Below, piece by piece: positions 13,470 to 22,556 of a stretch of DNA of 35,388 nt (position 1 is the stretch's first letter; every line of letters starts with the position of its first letter). The notes under the pieces are model-generated. The model ran no database searches, had not been told where the DNA came from, and was given only the letters and a program-made list of their open reading frames with translations. The stretch is from Collinsella sp. WCA1-178-WT-3 (M1). Lineage in GTDB: Bacteria > Actinomycetota > Coriobacteriia > Coriobacteriales > Coriobacteriaceae. The stretch is taken from assembly GCF_009696325.1 (NCBI RefSeq), contig NZ_VUME01000016.1, positions 1 through 35,388 of the forward strand, read 5' to 3'. A program made the position numbers and the translations under genes.

Positions 13470-16340
13470 TCACGCTCCCTGGGCGGCAAGCGCCGCGGTC
13501 AGGACGATGCCGGCGATCTTTGCCGCCTTGACGTCGTGCTTGTCGTAATCCTCCAAGGCTACCGAGATGGCGACCGTGGGTGAATCGTAAGGCGCAAAAC
13601 CGACGAACATCGAGTTGACGTTGGTACCGACGGTCTCGGCAGAGCCGGTCTTGCCGGCAACCTTGACGCCCGGAATCTGGGCATCGGTGCCGGTGCCGAA
13701 TTGAACGACGTCGAGCATGGCCTGTTTGACCTGTTCGGCCGTGGTGGCGCTGACGGCCTGGCCCAGTGAGCGGGACTGCGTGGTCTTGACCACGGTTCCG
13801 TCTGGGGCGAGCACCTGGGCAACGAAGAACGGGTCCATGACGACGCCGCTGTTGGCGATGGCCGCCGCGATAACGGCGTTCTGCATGACGGTGGTCTGCG
13901 GACCCGGCGTGTGGTCCATGCCGACGGGCTGGCCGGCGCCGGCCCAGGCGGTTTCCCATTCGGTCATGAGCGAGGGGTCGGCCATGATGGACGCCGCGGC
14001 GGTTAGGTCCTGACCGAGCTTTTGGCCATAGCCAAAGGCGTTGGCGAACTGTACGAGCGAGCTGGCACCGACCTCGTTTGCCACCTGACCAAAGACGACG
14101 TTGGACGACACGGCAAAGGCCTGCTGCAGGCTAATCGTGCCGTAGCTCTCATTGGCGTAGTTGGTGACTGGTGCATTGCCGATATCCATGGAACCGGGCG
14201 CCTGATAAGTGCTCGAAAGGCTTGCGGTGCCGGTTTCGAGTGCCGCCGAAAGCGTGACGACCTTAAACGTGGAGCCCGGAGTATAGAGGGCGTCCATGGC
14301 GCGGTCGTACATAGAACCGTCCTCACCGCCGCCCGATTGCAGCAGGGCGTCGATGTTGGTGTTGTCGTAGGTGGGCGAGCTGGCGCATGCGAGCACCGCG
14401 CCAGTGCGCGGGTCCATGACCACAACGGCGCCCTTAAAGCCCTTGAGAGCCTGTTCGGCGGCCGTCTGGATGCGGGAGTCGATGGTGAGTTTGGCGGTGT
14501 TGCCCGGCTGGTTTTGGCCCGCGAGCGACGCGATGGCGTTGTTCCAGCTGGAGTAATCCTTGGAACCGGTGAGCGTGTCGTTCATCACGCTCTCGATGCC
14601 GGCGGTACCGTACTGCTGGCTCACATAGCCAACCACATGGGCGGCCAGGTTGCCGTTAGGGTAGGAGCGTGCGTAGGTGCCGTCCTCCTGTTGCAGCGAT
14701 TCGGCCAGCGTCACGCCGTCGGACGTGATGATGGAGCCGCGCTGGATGTACTTGGAACGGGCGATGGTGTGATTGTTGGTCGGCATATCCTGGTAATCCT
14801 TGGCCTTGATGACCTGGACATAGGTGAGGTTGCCGATGAGGATGGCGAACAGGGCCGTAAAGGCAAACACCGCGCGGGTTAGGCGGTTAGCGAGCGCCAC
14901 GCGGCCGAGCACGCCAGATTCGGGCGTATCGAGCAGGCGACGACGCATGCGCGAGCCGGTGGAGTGGCTGCCACGGCCGTAGGAAGACGAAGAAGCGAAG
15001 CGCGTGCCGGCATGCGCCGCGGCAGAAGCGACCTGGTCGTCAGTGATGGCGGCCATGGTACCGGTGCCGGTGAGCTCGGCCTCGCGACCGGTTGCCTCGT
15101 CACCGGCGCGCAGCAAAAGCGCGACAATGATAAAGCTCGCCAGCAGCGAGGAGCCGCCCTGACTCATAAAGGGCAGGGTGACGCCGGTCAGCGGAATCAG
15201 GCGGGTAACGCCGCCAACGATCAAGAAGGCCTGGAAGCTAATGGCGGCCGTAAGGCCCGTGGCGCTAAATGCGGCAAGGTCGGACTTAGCGCGGGCGGCC
15301 GTGGTCAGGCCTCGCACGGCAAAGAGCATAAACAGGACGAGTACGGCGCCGCCGCCCAAAAGGCCCATTTCCTCGCCGATGGCCGAGAAAATGAAGTCGG
15401 ACTCGACGACGGGGATGTTATTGGCCATGCCATTACCGATGCCAACGCCGATAAGACCGCCGTCAGCCAACGAGAAAAGGGATTGCACAATCTGGTAGCC
15501 CTGGCCCTGGGCATCCTTAAAGGGGTCGGCCCAGATCTGGAAACGTACCTGGACATGCGACAGGAACTTGTAGGCGCCCACGGCACCCACTGCCAAAAGC
15601 GCAAGGCCGATGACGACATACGAGAAACGTCCCGTGGCGACGTAGAGCATCAGCAAGAAGATGGTGTAGAACAGCACGGCGGAGCCCAAGTCGCGCTCGA
15701 AGACCACGACCAGAAGGCATACACCCCACACAGCGAACAGCGGTAGCAGCAGGCGCAGGCGCGGGACCTTGAGGCCCAAGATCTTACGATTGGAGATGGA
15801 GAGTAGCTCGCGGTTCTCGGCTAGGTATCCGGCCAAGAACAATACGATAAAAATCTTGGCGAACTCGCCGGGCTGGATGGTGAAGCCGGCGATGCGAATC
15901 CACAGCTTGGAGCCCGAGATGGTGGTGCCGATAAAGATGGGCAGCATCAGCAAGATGATGCCGATGATGCCAAAGGTGTACTTGTAGCGCATGACCACAT
16001 CGAGATTCTTGATCATCGCGAGCGTGCCCACCATCAGTGCCACCGAGACAAACAGAATGACGAGCTGCGAGATGGCGAGGGCGGGTGCCAGACGCGTTAC
16101 GAACGTGATGCCGATACCCGAAAGCACAAAGACGATGGGCAGGATGGCCGGATCGGCACCGGGCGCCAGGATGCGCACGGCGATATGCGCCGCGGCGAAG
16201 GCGGCAAAGAGACCGATCGGCACGGCGAGCGTTTCAAACGAGATGGAAGCGCCTGCGGTGAGCACGTACATCGCATACAGCAGGATGACGGGGAACGCCG
16301 AGGCGATGAGCAAGAGCATTTCGGTGTTGCGGCGACTCAT
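13470..16340 (-). CDS. RodA/FtsW glycosyltransferase fused to a class B penicillin-binding protein
   Basis: The protein has 956 residues. The SEDS half (about 1-410) polymerises lipid II and the PBP half cross-links the peptides. SEDS marks include PGEFAK (157-162), FERDLGSA (214-221), GVGIGNG (298-304), ESDFIFSAIGEEMG (313-326) and the GVTLPFMSQGGSS region (386-398). A soluble linker (411-485) and one further membrane segment (about 488-508) lead to the PBP. Its transpeptidase motifs are STFK with Ser690, SSN (745-747) and KTG (897-899). There is no stop or frameshift between the halves, so these are one gene where most actinobacteria have adjacent rodA and pbpA. The ATG at 16340 is preferred because AAAGGGAG precedes it. 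It starts 16 bases after the phosphatase gene ends. Confidence 0.93.
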   Translation of the reverse strand: MSRRNTEMLLLIASAFPVILLYAMYVLTAGASISFETLAVPIGLFAAFAAAHIAVRILAPGADPAILPIVFVLSGIGITFVTRLAPALAISQLVILFVSVALMVGTLAMIKNLDVVMRYKYTFGIIGIILLMLPIFIGTTISGSKLWIRIAGFTIQPGEFAKIFIVLFLAGYLAENRELLSISNRKILGLKVPRLRLLLPLFAVWGVCLLVVVFERDLGSAVLFYTIFLLMLYVATGRFSYVVIGLALLAVGAVGAYKFLSHVQVRFQIWADPFKDAQGQGYQIVQSLFSLADGGLIGVGIGNGMANNIPVVESDFIFSAIGEEMGLLGGGAVLVLFMLFAVRGLTTAARAKSDLAAFSATGLTAAISFQAFLIVGGVTRLIPLTGVTLPFMSQGGSSLLASFIIVALLLRAGDEATGREAELTGTGTMAAITDDQVASAAAHAGTRFASSSSYGRGSHSTGSRMRRRLLDTPESGVLGRVALANRLTRAVFAFTALFAILIGNLTYVQVIKAKDYQDMPTNNHTIARSKYIQRGSIITSDGVTLAESLQQEDGTYARSYPNGNLAAHVVGYVSQQYGTAGIESVMNDTLTGSKDYSSWNNAIASLAGQNQPGNTAKLTIDSRIQTAAEQALKGFKGAVVVMDPRTGAVLACASSPTYDNTNIDALLQSGGGEDGSMYDRAMDALYTPGSTFKVVTLSAALETGTASLSSTYQAPGSMDIGNAPVTNYANESYGTISLQQAFAVSSNVVFGQVANEVGASSLVQFANAFGYGQKLGQDLTAAASIMADPSLMTEWETAWAGAGQPVGMDHTPGPQTTVMQNAVIAAAIANSGVVMDPFFVAQVLAPDGTVVKTTQSRSLGQAVSATTAEQVKQAMLDVVQFGTGTDAQIPGVKVAGKTGSAETVGTNVNSMFVGFAPYDSPTVAISVALEDYDKHDVKAAKIAGIVLTAALAAQGA

Positions 16341-16356
16341 AAGCGGCACTCCCTTT

Positions 16357-18294
16357 CTAATTCTTATCGGAGGCTTCGGCCTCGGCGGACTGTTCGGCGG
16401 TTTTTTCGGAATTCGATTTGGAAGTCGATTCCTGGTCGGTGTTGTCGCGAATCGTTTGCGCGTCGATCACCTGGCGGGTCTGTTCCTCATCGATCTGATG
16501 ACGGTACTTGGAGATAGTGTCCTGCGCGTCGTCGACACTCGTTTGCGGAATGCCTGCTTTCAGACGATTCTGCGTGTCTTCGGGTAGGTCGGATAGCTTG
16601 ATGGCGGTCGTGCTCTCGAGCCAGTGCAGCTTAAGGCCGAGCGGCTTGCCGGGAATGCCCCGGTAGACCGCGACGGTGTCCTTGTAGGTGCCCAGGTAAT
16701 ACGAGCCGGTGACGCCCGCGTAGGCCCAGATGGCTGCCGCCAGCACAAAAGCGATGCCCAGGATGGCGGCAATGGTGACGTTGCGGCGGCGAACACGCTT
16801 CGCCTCGCGCATGACGCCGTCGTCGACCAGGTCCACAACGACTACCGTCACGTTGTCGTGGCCGCCGGCAGCGAGCGCGGCGTCCACCAGGTTGTCGACG
16901 CAAATCTGCGCCGTAGACGATTGCGTGGCGATGTTTTCGATTTCGCTATCGGGAATCATGCTCGAAAGGCCGTCCGAGCACAGGATCAGGCGGTCGCCCT
17001 CTTCGATGTGCAGGGTAAAGTGGTCGGCATACATGGCGGGGTCCGAACCCAGCGCACGCGTGATAACCGAGCGGTTGGGATGGACGCGCGCCTCGTCGGC
17101 CGTAATTTCGCCAGCGTCCACGAGCTCCTCCACATAGGAGTGGTCGCGGGTCACGCGGATGAGCGTGCCCTCGTGGAGCAGGTAGGCGCGCGAGTCGCCC
17201 ACGTGGGCGATGGCGAGCATGTCGTTTTCGATATAGGCGCAGGTTGCCGTGCAGCCCATACCGGGCTTGCCCAGGCCGTTGAGTGCGGCCTCGATGACGG
17301 CGGCGTTGGCAGCTTCGACGGCTGCGGCTAGGCGCGCGGCGTCGGCAGCCTGTGGCGCCGTCTTGGCGATGGTCTCGACCGCGATGGATGAGGCCACCTC
17401 GCCGGCGGCGTGACCACCCATGCCGTCGCACACGCAAAAGAGCGGCGACTGTACCAGGTAGGAGTCCTCGTTGTGCGGACGCACGCAGCCAACATCGGAG
17501 CGGGCGCCCCACATGAGTTGCGTGGTGGTGCCGGCATCGTAGGTCGAATCGGTCTCGATGCGCTCGTCGGCCAGCGGCTCAAAACTCATGGTCGAACCAG
17601 GGTCCTTGAGCTTGGCCTCCACGGCGGCGACATCAATCTCGGCCGTGTCGCCGGGCGAGACGGCGTTGGCCTCGTTGCTCGGGTCGTCGACTTTAGACGT
17701 GGCGGGCACTTCGGTTGTGTGGTCGGCAGGCTCTTCGTCTTGCGGGGCGACGGCTGCGGGCTCGGGTGCCGCGAAGTGTGCGGGCGCGGGCGTGCTGTGG
17801 GGCTGAGAGGCGTCCTCCGTCGCTGCGACGGGCATCTCTTCGGCCGTAGGCTGCACGGCCTCGGGCACCGATGCGGCCGCGGGGGAGGATGCCGCCGCGG
17901 GTGCCGGTGTAGATGCGGGCTCGGGCGCTGCGGAGGGTGCTGGAACTACGGGAAACACCGGTGCCGTGGGCTCGGGGGCCAAAAACACCGCGGCGCTCTC
18001 ATCGATTGCCGCGGCGACAGACTCGGCAAAGTGGGCCGGCGCAGGTGTAGTTTCCGGTGCCGAAGGTTGATCGGCAACGGCGTGCGCGCCGATGGGGGCA
18101 TCGGTGGAATTATCTTCATCCTGGCCATCGGTGGGCATCAGATGGTCTTGCGTTACATGTGAAAGAGGCAGGGAGAACACGGTGTCCTCGGGCTCCACGG
18201 GCGCAGGGCCCGCCGGGGCGGCATGAGCCGGCACGGCCGCGGGGGCAGCCAGCGCCTCGGACATGGTTGCGGACTTGTTCTCCTCGTCGATCAT
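16357..18294 (-). CDS. pstP: PP2C-family Ser/Thr phosphatase with long N-terminal extension
   Basis: The protein has 645 residues. It reverses phosphorylation by the neighbouring kinases. The catalytic domain is about 258-490, with metal-binding Asp290-Gly291 in CDGMGGH, GDSRAYLL (366-373), Asp441 in SDGLSS and the closing GGHDNVTV (477-484). One membrane segment (about 505-527) and a 115-residue outer tail follow. This order matches PstP, but residues 1-250 are an added Pro/Ala/Glu-rich, probably disordered region in which TPAPAHFA occurs twice (83-90 and 168-175). The start overlaps the fhaB stop as ATGA (18291-18294), indicating translational coupling. Confidence 0.93.
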   Translation of the reverse strand: MIDEENKSATMSEALAAPAAVPAHAAPAGPAPVEPEDTVFSLPLSHVTQDHLMPTDGQDEDNSTDAPIGAHAVADQPSAPETTPAPAHFAESVAAAIDESAAVFLAPEPTAPVFPVVPAPSAAPEPASTPAPAAASSPAAASVPEAVQPTAEEMPVAATEDASQPHSTPAPAHFAAPEPAAVAPQDEEPADHTTEVPATSKVDDPSNEANAVSPGDTAEIDVAAVEAKLKDPGSTMSFEPLADERIETDSTYDAGTTTQLMWGARSDVGCVRPHNEDSYLVQSPLFCVCDGMGGHAAGEVASSIAVETIAKTAPQAADAARLAAAVEAANAAVIEAALNGLGKPGMGCTATCAYIENDMLAIAHVGDSRAYLLHEGTLIRVTRDHSYVEELVDAGEITADEARVHPNRSVITRALGSDPAMYADHFTLHIEEGDRLILCSDGLSSMIPDSEIENIATQSSTAQICVDNLVDAALAAGGHDNVTVVVVDLVDDGVMREAKRVRRRNVTIAAILGIAFVLAAAIWAYAGVTGSYYLGTYKDTVAVYRGIPGKPLGLKLHWLESTTAIKLSDLPEDTQNRLKAGIPQTSVDDAQDTISKYRHQIDEEQTRQVIDAQTIRDNTDQESTSKSNSEKTAEQSAEAEASDKN

Positions 18295-18707
18295 CGACGG
18301 TTCACCTTCATGACCACGTCGCCAATCTGGACTTCGTCGCCCTCGCGCAGCGTTGCGGGCTCCACCAGCTGGCGGCCGTTAACAAGGGTGCCGTTGAGCG
18401 AGTTGAGGTCCTCGATAATAAGTGCCGGGCCCTGCAGCGAAAAACGCGCATGCGAGGCAGAGACAAACGGCTCGTTGATGCAGATGTCAGATGACGGCGA
18501 ACGACCGACGATGACGGGGCCAAGCATATCCACGTGAATACCGCGAATGCCGCGCGGGCCCTTGTCCACATCGATCGTCCAGATGGCAGAGTCGCGGCGC
18601 TGGCCGCGCACGAGCCCCACGCCGGTCTTCATGACGGCGAACAAGAAGATATAAAGCAGGACGACCAGTACGATGCGGCCTGCAAAAAGGACGATATCGA
18701 TGTTCAT
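18291..18707 (-). CDS. fhaB: Membrane-anchored FHA-domain protein (FhaB/FipA-like)
   Basis: The protein has 138 residues: an N-terminal membrane segment (about 6-28), then an FHA domain (about 62-135) that binds phosphothreonine. The FHA signature is clear: VGRSPSSDI, then SASHARF, and LNSLNGTLVNG. Size and layout match mycobacterial FhaB/FipA, which recruits division proteins after PknA/PknB phosphorylation. Its stop overlaps the phosphatase start, and it starts seven bases beyond the fhaA stop. Confidence 0.93.
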   Translation of the reverse strand: MNIDIVLFAGRIVLVVLLYIFLFAVMKTGVGLVRGQRRDSAIWTIDVDKGPRGIRGIHVDMLGPVIVGRSPSSDICINEPFVSASHARFSLQGPALIIEDLNSLNGTLVNGRQLVEPATLREGDEVQIGDVVMKVNRR

Positions 18708-18713
18708 AAGCGA

Positions 18714-19721
18714 TTAACCCCTAAATTCAAAGGTGCTCAGGCCAAACGTTAGCAGATCGCCGTTGCGCAGCGGGCAGCGTGTGATGCGGCGGTTGTTGAC
18801 GAGCGTGCCGTTGGTGGAGTTGAGGTCCTCGATCGACCAGTCAGAGCCGGTAAAGGTGAGCTGGGCATGACGGCGCGACACGTTGGGGTCGCGCAGGGCG
18901 ATGTCGGATACCGAGCGCTCACGACCGATGGTCACCTGTGCGGAGGTGATGTTGTGGCTCTCGCCGCTCACGACGTCGACGAGTTGGGCGAGCGGACGCT
19001 GTGGGGCGCGGGGGCTTGCCATGTTGGAGGCGATGCTGGTCGCAGCGCCAAGGCCCACGGCGGCGCCAGTGGCAGCCGCTCCGCCCATACCGGCAAGTGC
19101 GTCACGCGAGACGGTTTGCGGCACAGGGATGGGGGCTGCGGGATCGGGGACATTGGGTGCAAAGGGGTCGGCCGCAGCGAGCGGGTCGGGAGTGGCAGCG
19201 CGGGGTGTCGGCTGCTGCTGGGGCATGGCGGCCGGGTATTGCTGCGGCGATGCAAACTGCTGCTGGCCGGCGCGGGGGGCGCTTGCGGCACGGCTTGTGG
19301 CCGAGCTGTTCTGTCCCAGGCCATTTTGATAGGCGCGCTCTTCCTCGTACAGACGGCCGAGCGTGGGAGCGTCGACGTTCTCGGCAAAGACCGAGAACTT
19401 GCCGGCGCGCAGCTGAGGGTCGATCATAAAGCGAACAAGGGGCTCGCCGACAAAGACGTAGCGGCGTTTTTCGGCCTGCGCCTTCACAAACTCGCGCACC
19501 TCGCGCGAAAGCTCGGGATAGAACGGGGCAAGCATGGGATCGTCATCGGTGGCGATCAGGATGGTATAGAGCGCCGGCGCGGTGTTGACGCCGTTGATCA
19601 CCAGAGTTTGATCCTCCATGTCGCGAGCAGCCTGCTTGGCAAGCTTCTTAAAGGAGAACGGGGCACGGGTGGCACCGAAGATGCCGGCCACGTGGTCCTC
19701 GAAGATGTTCAGGAAGTTCAC
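18714..19721 (-). CDS. fhaA: FhaA-type protein: DUF3662 domain plus FHA domain
   Basis: The protein has 335 residues, cytoplasmic. The N-terminal domain (about 1-115) fits DUF3662, found in FhaA proteins. A Gln/Ala/Pro-rich linker (about 140-250) follows, then a C-terminal FHA domain (about 255-335) with IGRERSVSDI, VSRRHAQL and LNSTNGTLVNN. Mycobacterial FhaA binds phosphorylated partners at the pole and regulates wall synthesis. The start is GTG at 19721; it overlaps the upstream kinase stop as GTGA, with GGAGAG as ribosome site. Confidence 0.92.
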   Translation of the reverse strand: MNFLNIFEDHVAGIFGATRAPFSFKKLAKQAARDMEDQTLVINGVNTAPALYTILIATDDDPMLAPFYPELSREVREFVKAQAEKRRYVFVGEPLVRFMIDPQLRAGKFSVFAENVDAPTLGRLYEEERAYQNGLGQNSSATSRAASAPRAGQQQFASPQQYPAAMPQQQPTPRAATPDPLAAADPFAPNVPDPAAPIPVPQTVSRDALAGMGGAAATGAAVGLGAATSIASNMASPRAPQRPLAQLVDVVSGESHNITSAQVTIGRERSVSDIALRDPNVSRRHAQLTFTGSDWSIEDLNSTNGTLVNNRRITRCPLRNGDLLTFGLSTFEFRG

Positions 19722-21571
19722 GAAAGATCACTCTCCGTATAGGTTCTTTGGTATCCGAGCAAATACAGGCATATCCCAACAATTATAGAGGATAGGATTC
19801 CCGCAACCGCCGCCTTGGCGACGACCGTGCCCGCAAGGCTGGCAATTTCCATATGGTGTGCAAGACAAAACGATACGGTCGAGCCGATACCGGCGACGGC
19901 AATTGCGACGATGGCGGCGAGGTTTGACCCCTGCTCGGCGCGCTTGGCATGGGTATTGAGCAGCAGCGACGTTGCCGCGGCTGCTGCTGCAATCAGTGCG
20001 AAGGCGGCCCAGAGGAACGCGTCGCCCAGCGCTGCGGCGACATTGCCAAGCCCCAGCACGCCTCCCGTAGGGAGGGCAGCTGCGGCCAGGTGGGCAAAAA
20101 GCGCGCCTATACCCGTGGCGGCAGCGGCGCTTGCCGGGCCGAGCCAAAACGCCGCGAAGCCCGCGGCGGCCCCGGCGGCAGGGATGGCGTCGCCGGTTAG
20201 ACAACCTAGCGCAAGCGCGCAGGTGAGTGCCGCGCTCGCGGCCGCTTCGGTGCGTCCCCAGGCAATCCACCATCCGGACATGGCGGCGGCAAAAATGACC
20301 GCGACCGGCAGCATCGACAGGATGCCCTGCGCCTGCATGGTGGCGTTGGCCATGAGCACCAAAAAGCCCACGGCCGAGATAGCCGAGCCGATCTGCGGTG
20401 CCAAGCCTGCCGCCGCGCCAATAGCGATGGCCGCGGCGACCAGCCCGGGAAGCGCCGCGACGCCCGCTGTCTGCATAAGCAAAAAGCTGAAGGTTGCACA
20501 CGTTAGCGCCGAGAGACCGCGCATGGCGTAATCGCGCGCGCAGCTCCAGCGCGTGCCCGCCCAACCAAGCGCGGGGTCGACTTCGATGGCGTTATCCTCG
20601 TAAGGCAGCGACTCCATATCGTCTGCCGCGTGCTCGTCGTCCGAAAGCTCGCTTACCATCTGCTCCAAGCTGCGACGGCCTTCGCGCACGCTCCCCAAGC
20701 CGGCAAGGAGTTGGTCGCAGAATGCCTCGATGCTATCGGGGCGGTCTTGCGGCATAGGGGAGAGGGCGCTCATGAGCGCTGCCTCGGCTCCCGGGGGAAA
20801 GTGCGGGATCAGCTCGCTGGGGTAGGTGGCGCCGCCGATGATGCGGTCGAGCGAGTCGGCAGGCGTTGCCGCCATAAAGGGGGCGCTGCCGCACAGGCCC
20901 TCGTAGATCACGCAGGCAAGGGCAAAGACATCGGCGCGCTCGTCGACCGTGCCGGTCTCGATATCGAGCTGTTCGGGCGGCATGTAGCCGATGGTGCCGC
21001 CGCGCGATCCGCCAAAGCCGCCGGCGGATGACAGCCGCGCCATGCCAAAGTCGGTGAGCTTTACATTGCCCGAGTGGTCAATGAGCACATTGGCGGGCTT
21101 TATGTCCAGATGAAGCACGCCGTTTGCATGGGCAAAGGTGAGCGCCTGACCCAACGCGTCGGCAATGGTCGCTGCCTCGTCAAAGGTGAGCGAGTGGCCG
21201 TCCACGCGATGCAAAAACTCGGCCAGCGACATGCCGTCGACATACTCCATGACCAGGTAGGCATAGGCGGTGTCATGCGTAAAGTCGATAACCTGCACGA
21301 TATTGGGATGTTGAAGCATGGCGGCGGTATGTGCCTCGCGCAGTACATCCATGATGTCGCTGGCGGGTATGCCGGAGCCGTTGATAAGAGGGATGCGCTT
21401 AATGGCCACGCGACGACGCAGGTGCGTGTCGCGGCAAATCTCGATGGAGCCAAAACCGCCGGTCGCAAGCGTCTCGAGCGGCTGGTACCGCTTGAGCAGC
21501 TCGCGAGAGCTGGTGCCCTCCAAAGGGACGTCCGGCGAGAACCGGGCGGTATGTTGCGAGAAAAGCGGCAT
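19718..21571 (-). CDS. Ser/Thr kinase with a large multi-pass membrane domain (non-RD)
   Basis: The protein has 617 residues. The kinase domain is about 28-295, with Gly loop LATGGFGSIE, Lys58, HLDIKPAN (154-161), DFG (174-176) and GYMPPEQ (195-201). The Arg of the usual HRD is Leu155, making it a non-RD kinase that should not need activation-loop phosphorylation of the classical kind. After an acidic linker (300-335) come about eight to ten Ala-rich membrane segments (350-605) with no visible outer domain. It is the first gene of the signalling operon, where mycobacteria have no such gene. The ATG at 21571 is preferred over a TTG two codons upstream (GAGGG six bases before the ATG). What the membrane domain senses is unknown. 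Confidence 0.9.
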   Translation of the reverse strand: MPLFSQHTARFSPDVPLEGTSSRELLKRYQPLETLATGGFGSIEICRDTHLRRRVAIKRIPLINGSGIPASDIMDVLREAHTAAMLQHPNIVQVIDFTHDTAYAYLVMEYVDGMSLAEFLHRVDGHSLTFDEAATIADALGQALTFAHANGVLHLDIKPANVLIDHSGNVKLTDFGMARLSSAGGFGGSRGGTIGYMPPEQLDIETGTVDERADVFALACVIYEGLCGSAPFMAATPADSLDRIIGGATYPSELIPHFPPGAEAALMSALSPMPQDRPDSIEAFCDQLLAGLGSVREGRRSLEQMVSELSDDEHAADDMESLPYEDNAIEVDPALGWAGTRWSCARDYAMRGLSALTCATFSFLLMQTAGVAALPGLVAAAIAIGAAAGLAPQIGSAISAVGFLVLMANATMQAQGILSMLPVAVIFAAAMSGWWIAWGRTEAAASAALTCALALGCLTGDAIPAAGAAAGFAAFWLGPASAAAATGIGALFAHLAAAALPTGGVLGLGNVAAALGDAFLWAAFALIAAAAAATSLLLNTHAKRAEQGSNLAAIVAIAVAGIGSTVSFCLAHHMEIASLAGTVVAKAAVAGILSSIIVGICLYLLGYQRTYTESDLS

Positions 21572-21651
21572 GGCCAACCCTCGTGCGTTTAAAGTTCGTT
21601 TGCGAGCGGCGGGCGCGGGGCCGAGCCATTCGCGGTGGCATAGATGCTGCT

Positions 21652-21660
21652 AGTGTAGCA
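21652..21660 (-). promoter_or_regulatory. Candidate extended -10 promoter of the signalling operon
   Basis: The minus strand reads TGCTACACT here, identical to the tRNA-Arg element at 10994-11002. A start near 21645 would give a leader of about 75 bases to the kinase ATG at 21571. No clear -35 is seen. Confidence 0.45.
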
Positions 21661-21715
21661 CGCTCTGGTGCATGGGGAGGATAGTGGGATGCGAGGCTGC
21701 CTGCCTGACTTGACC

Positions 21716-22441
21716 TTAGCGCTTCTTCTTGCCCTTCTTCTGCTTGCACCGCTTGCCCTTGTTGTCCTGGGGCTTGTCTGCCTTGTCTCCCTGCTTGGCC
21801 TCGGCTGCAGCCTTCTCGGCCTTCATTTTCTTCTTCTTGGTCTCGATGCGGAGCTTTTTGTTGATGCGCGCCTTAAGGAAGGAGCCAAACTGCTCGGCGT
21901 CGCCGCGAACAAAGGTGTCCTTGGGGATCGTCACGCCCTGGTCTGCGAACATGGCAACAAAGATGCGCTCGCCGTCGAGTACGTGGTCGAGCTTCTCAAA
22001 CGGGAAGAACTGCGACTTGCCGCTCTTGCCCCATACCATCAAGCCGTCCTCGTTGGCGGCGACGCGGCGATAGCGGCCACCCATGGACTTGTCGGCCTCG
22101 ACGGCGTCGATAAAGTCGCGGGCGAGCGTGTGGTGCAGGTTTTTGCTCCACCAGGCCAAAAAGGCGCCGAACACGATCAGGACGACGCCAAACTTGATCC
22201 AGTTGCCGCCGGCCACCAACATGCCGATGCCGAGCAGCGCGGCAATTGCCGCGGCGACATACAGCGAGCCGCGACGCCTGGGCGAGGCGACCAAGCGGGC
22301 GAAGTCGGTGACGAGGTCGTTTTCGTACTGATACTCGTTGAGGTACAGGATGCCGTCGTCGGCTGCTGCCTGCTTCTCGAGCGCGACCTCGACCTGGTCG
22401 GCTGCTTCGGAGGGAACGAGGTTGCTCTCTGCGTCTGCCAT
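21716..22441 (-). CDS. YcxB-like membrane protein with Lys-rich tail
   Basis: The protein has 241 residues. A pair of membrane segments (about 60-78 and 83-100) divides it into a short N-terminal part and a cytoplasmic C-terminal part. The latter has FFPFEKLDHVLDGERIFVAMF, which fits the YcxB-like family of unknown function. The last 45 residues are extremely Lys-rich and likely disordered. GGAG precedes the ATG. It is divergent from dnaX, separated by about 115 bases, and upstream of the signalling operon on the same strand (144-base gap). Confidence 0.75.
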   Translation of the reverse strand: MADAESNLVPSEAADQVEVALEKQAAADDGILYLNEYQYENDLVTDFARLVASPRRRGSLYVAAAIAALLGIGMLVAGGNWIKFGVVLIVFGAFLAWWSKNLHHTLARDFIDAVEADKSMGGRYRRVAANEDGLMVWGKSGKSQFFPFEKLDHVLDGERIFVAMFADQGVTIPKDTFVRGDAEQFGSFLKARINKKLRIETKKKKMKAEKAAAEAKQGDKADKPQDNKGKRCKQKKGKKKR

Positions 22442-22556
22442 GCTCTTTGGACTCCTATCGCGGCGGGCTCGCCGTACGGGTTATTATGAGTGCAGTATGC
22501 CGTGCGACCGCATGGCCGTCGCGGCAACAAAACTCAGTATACCCGGGGGAGCACCC

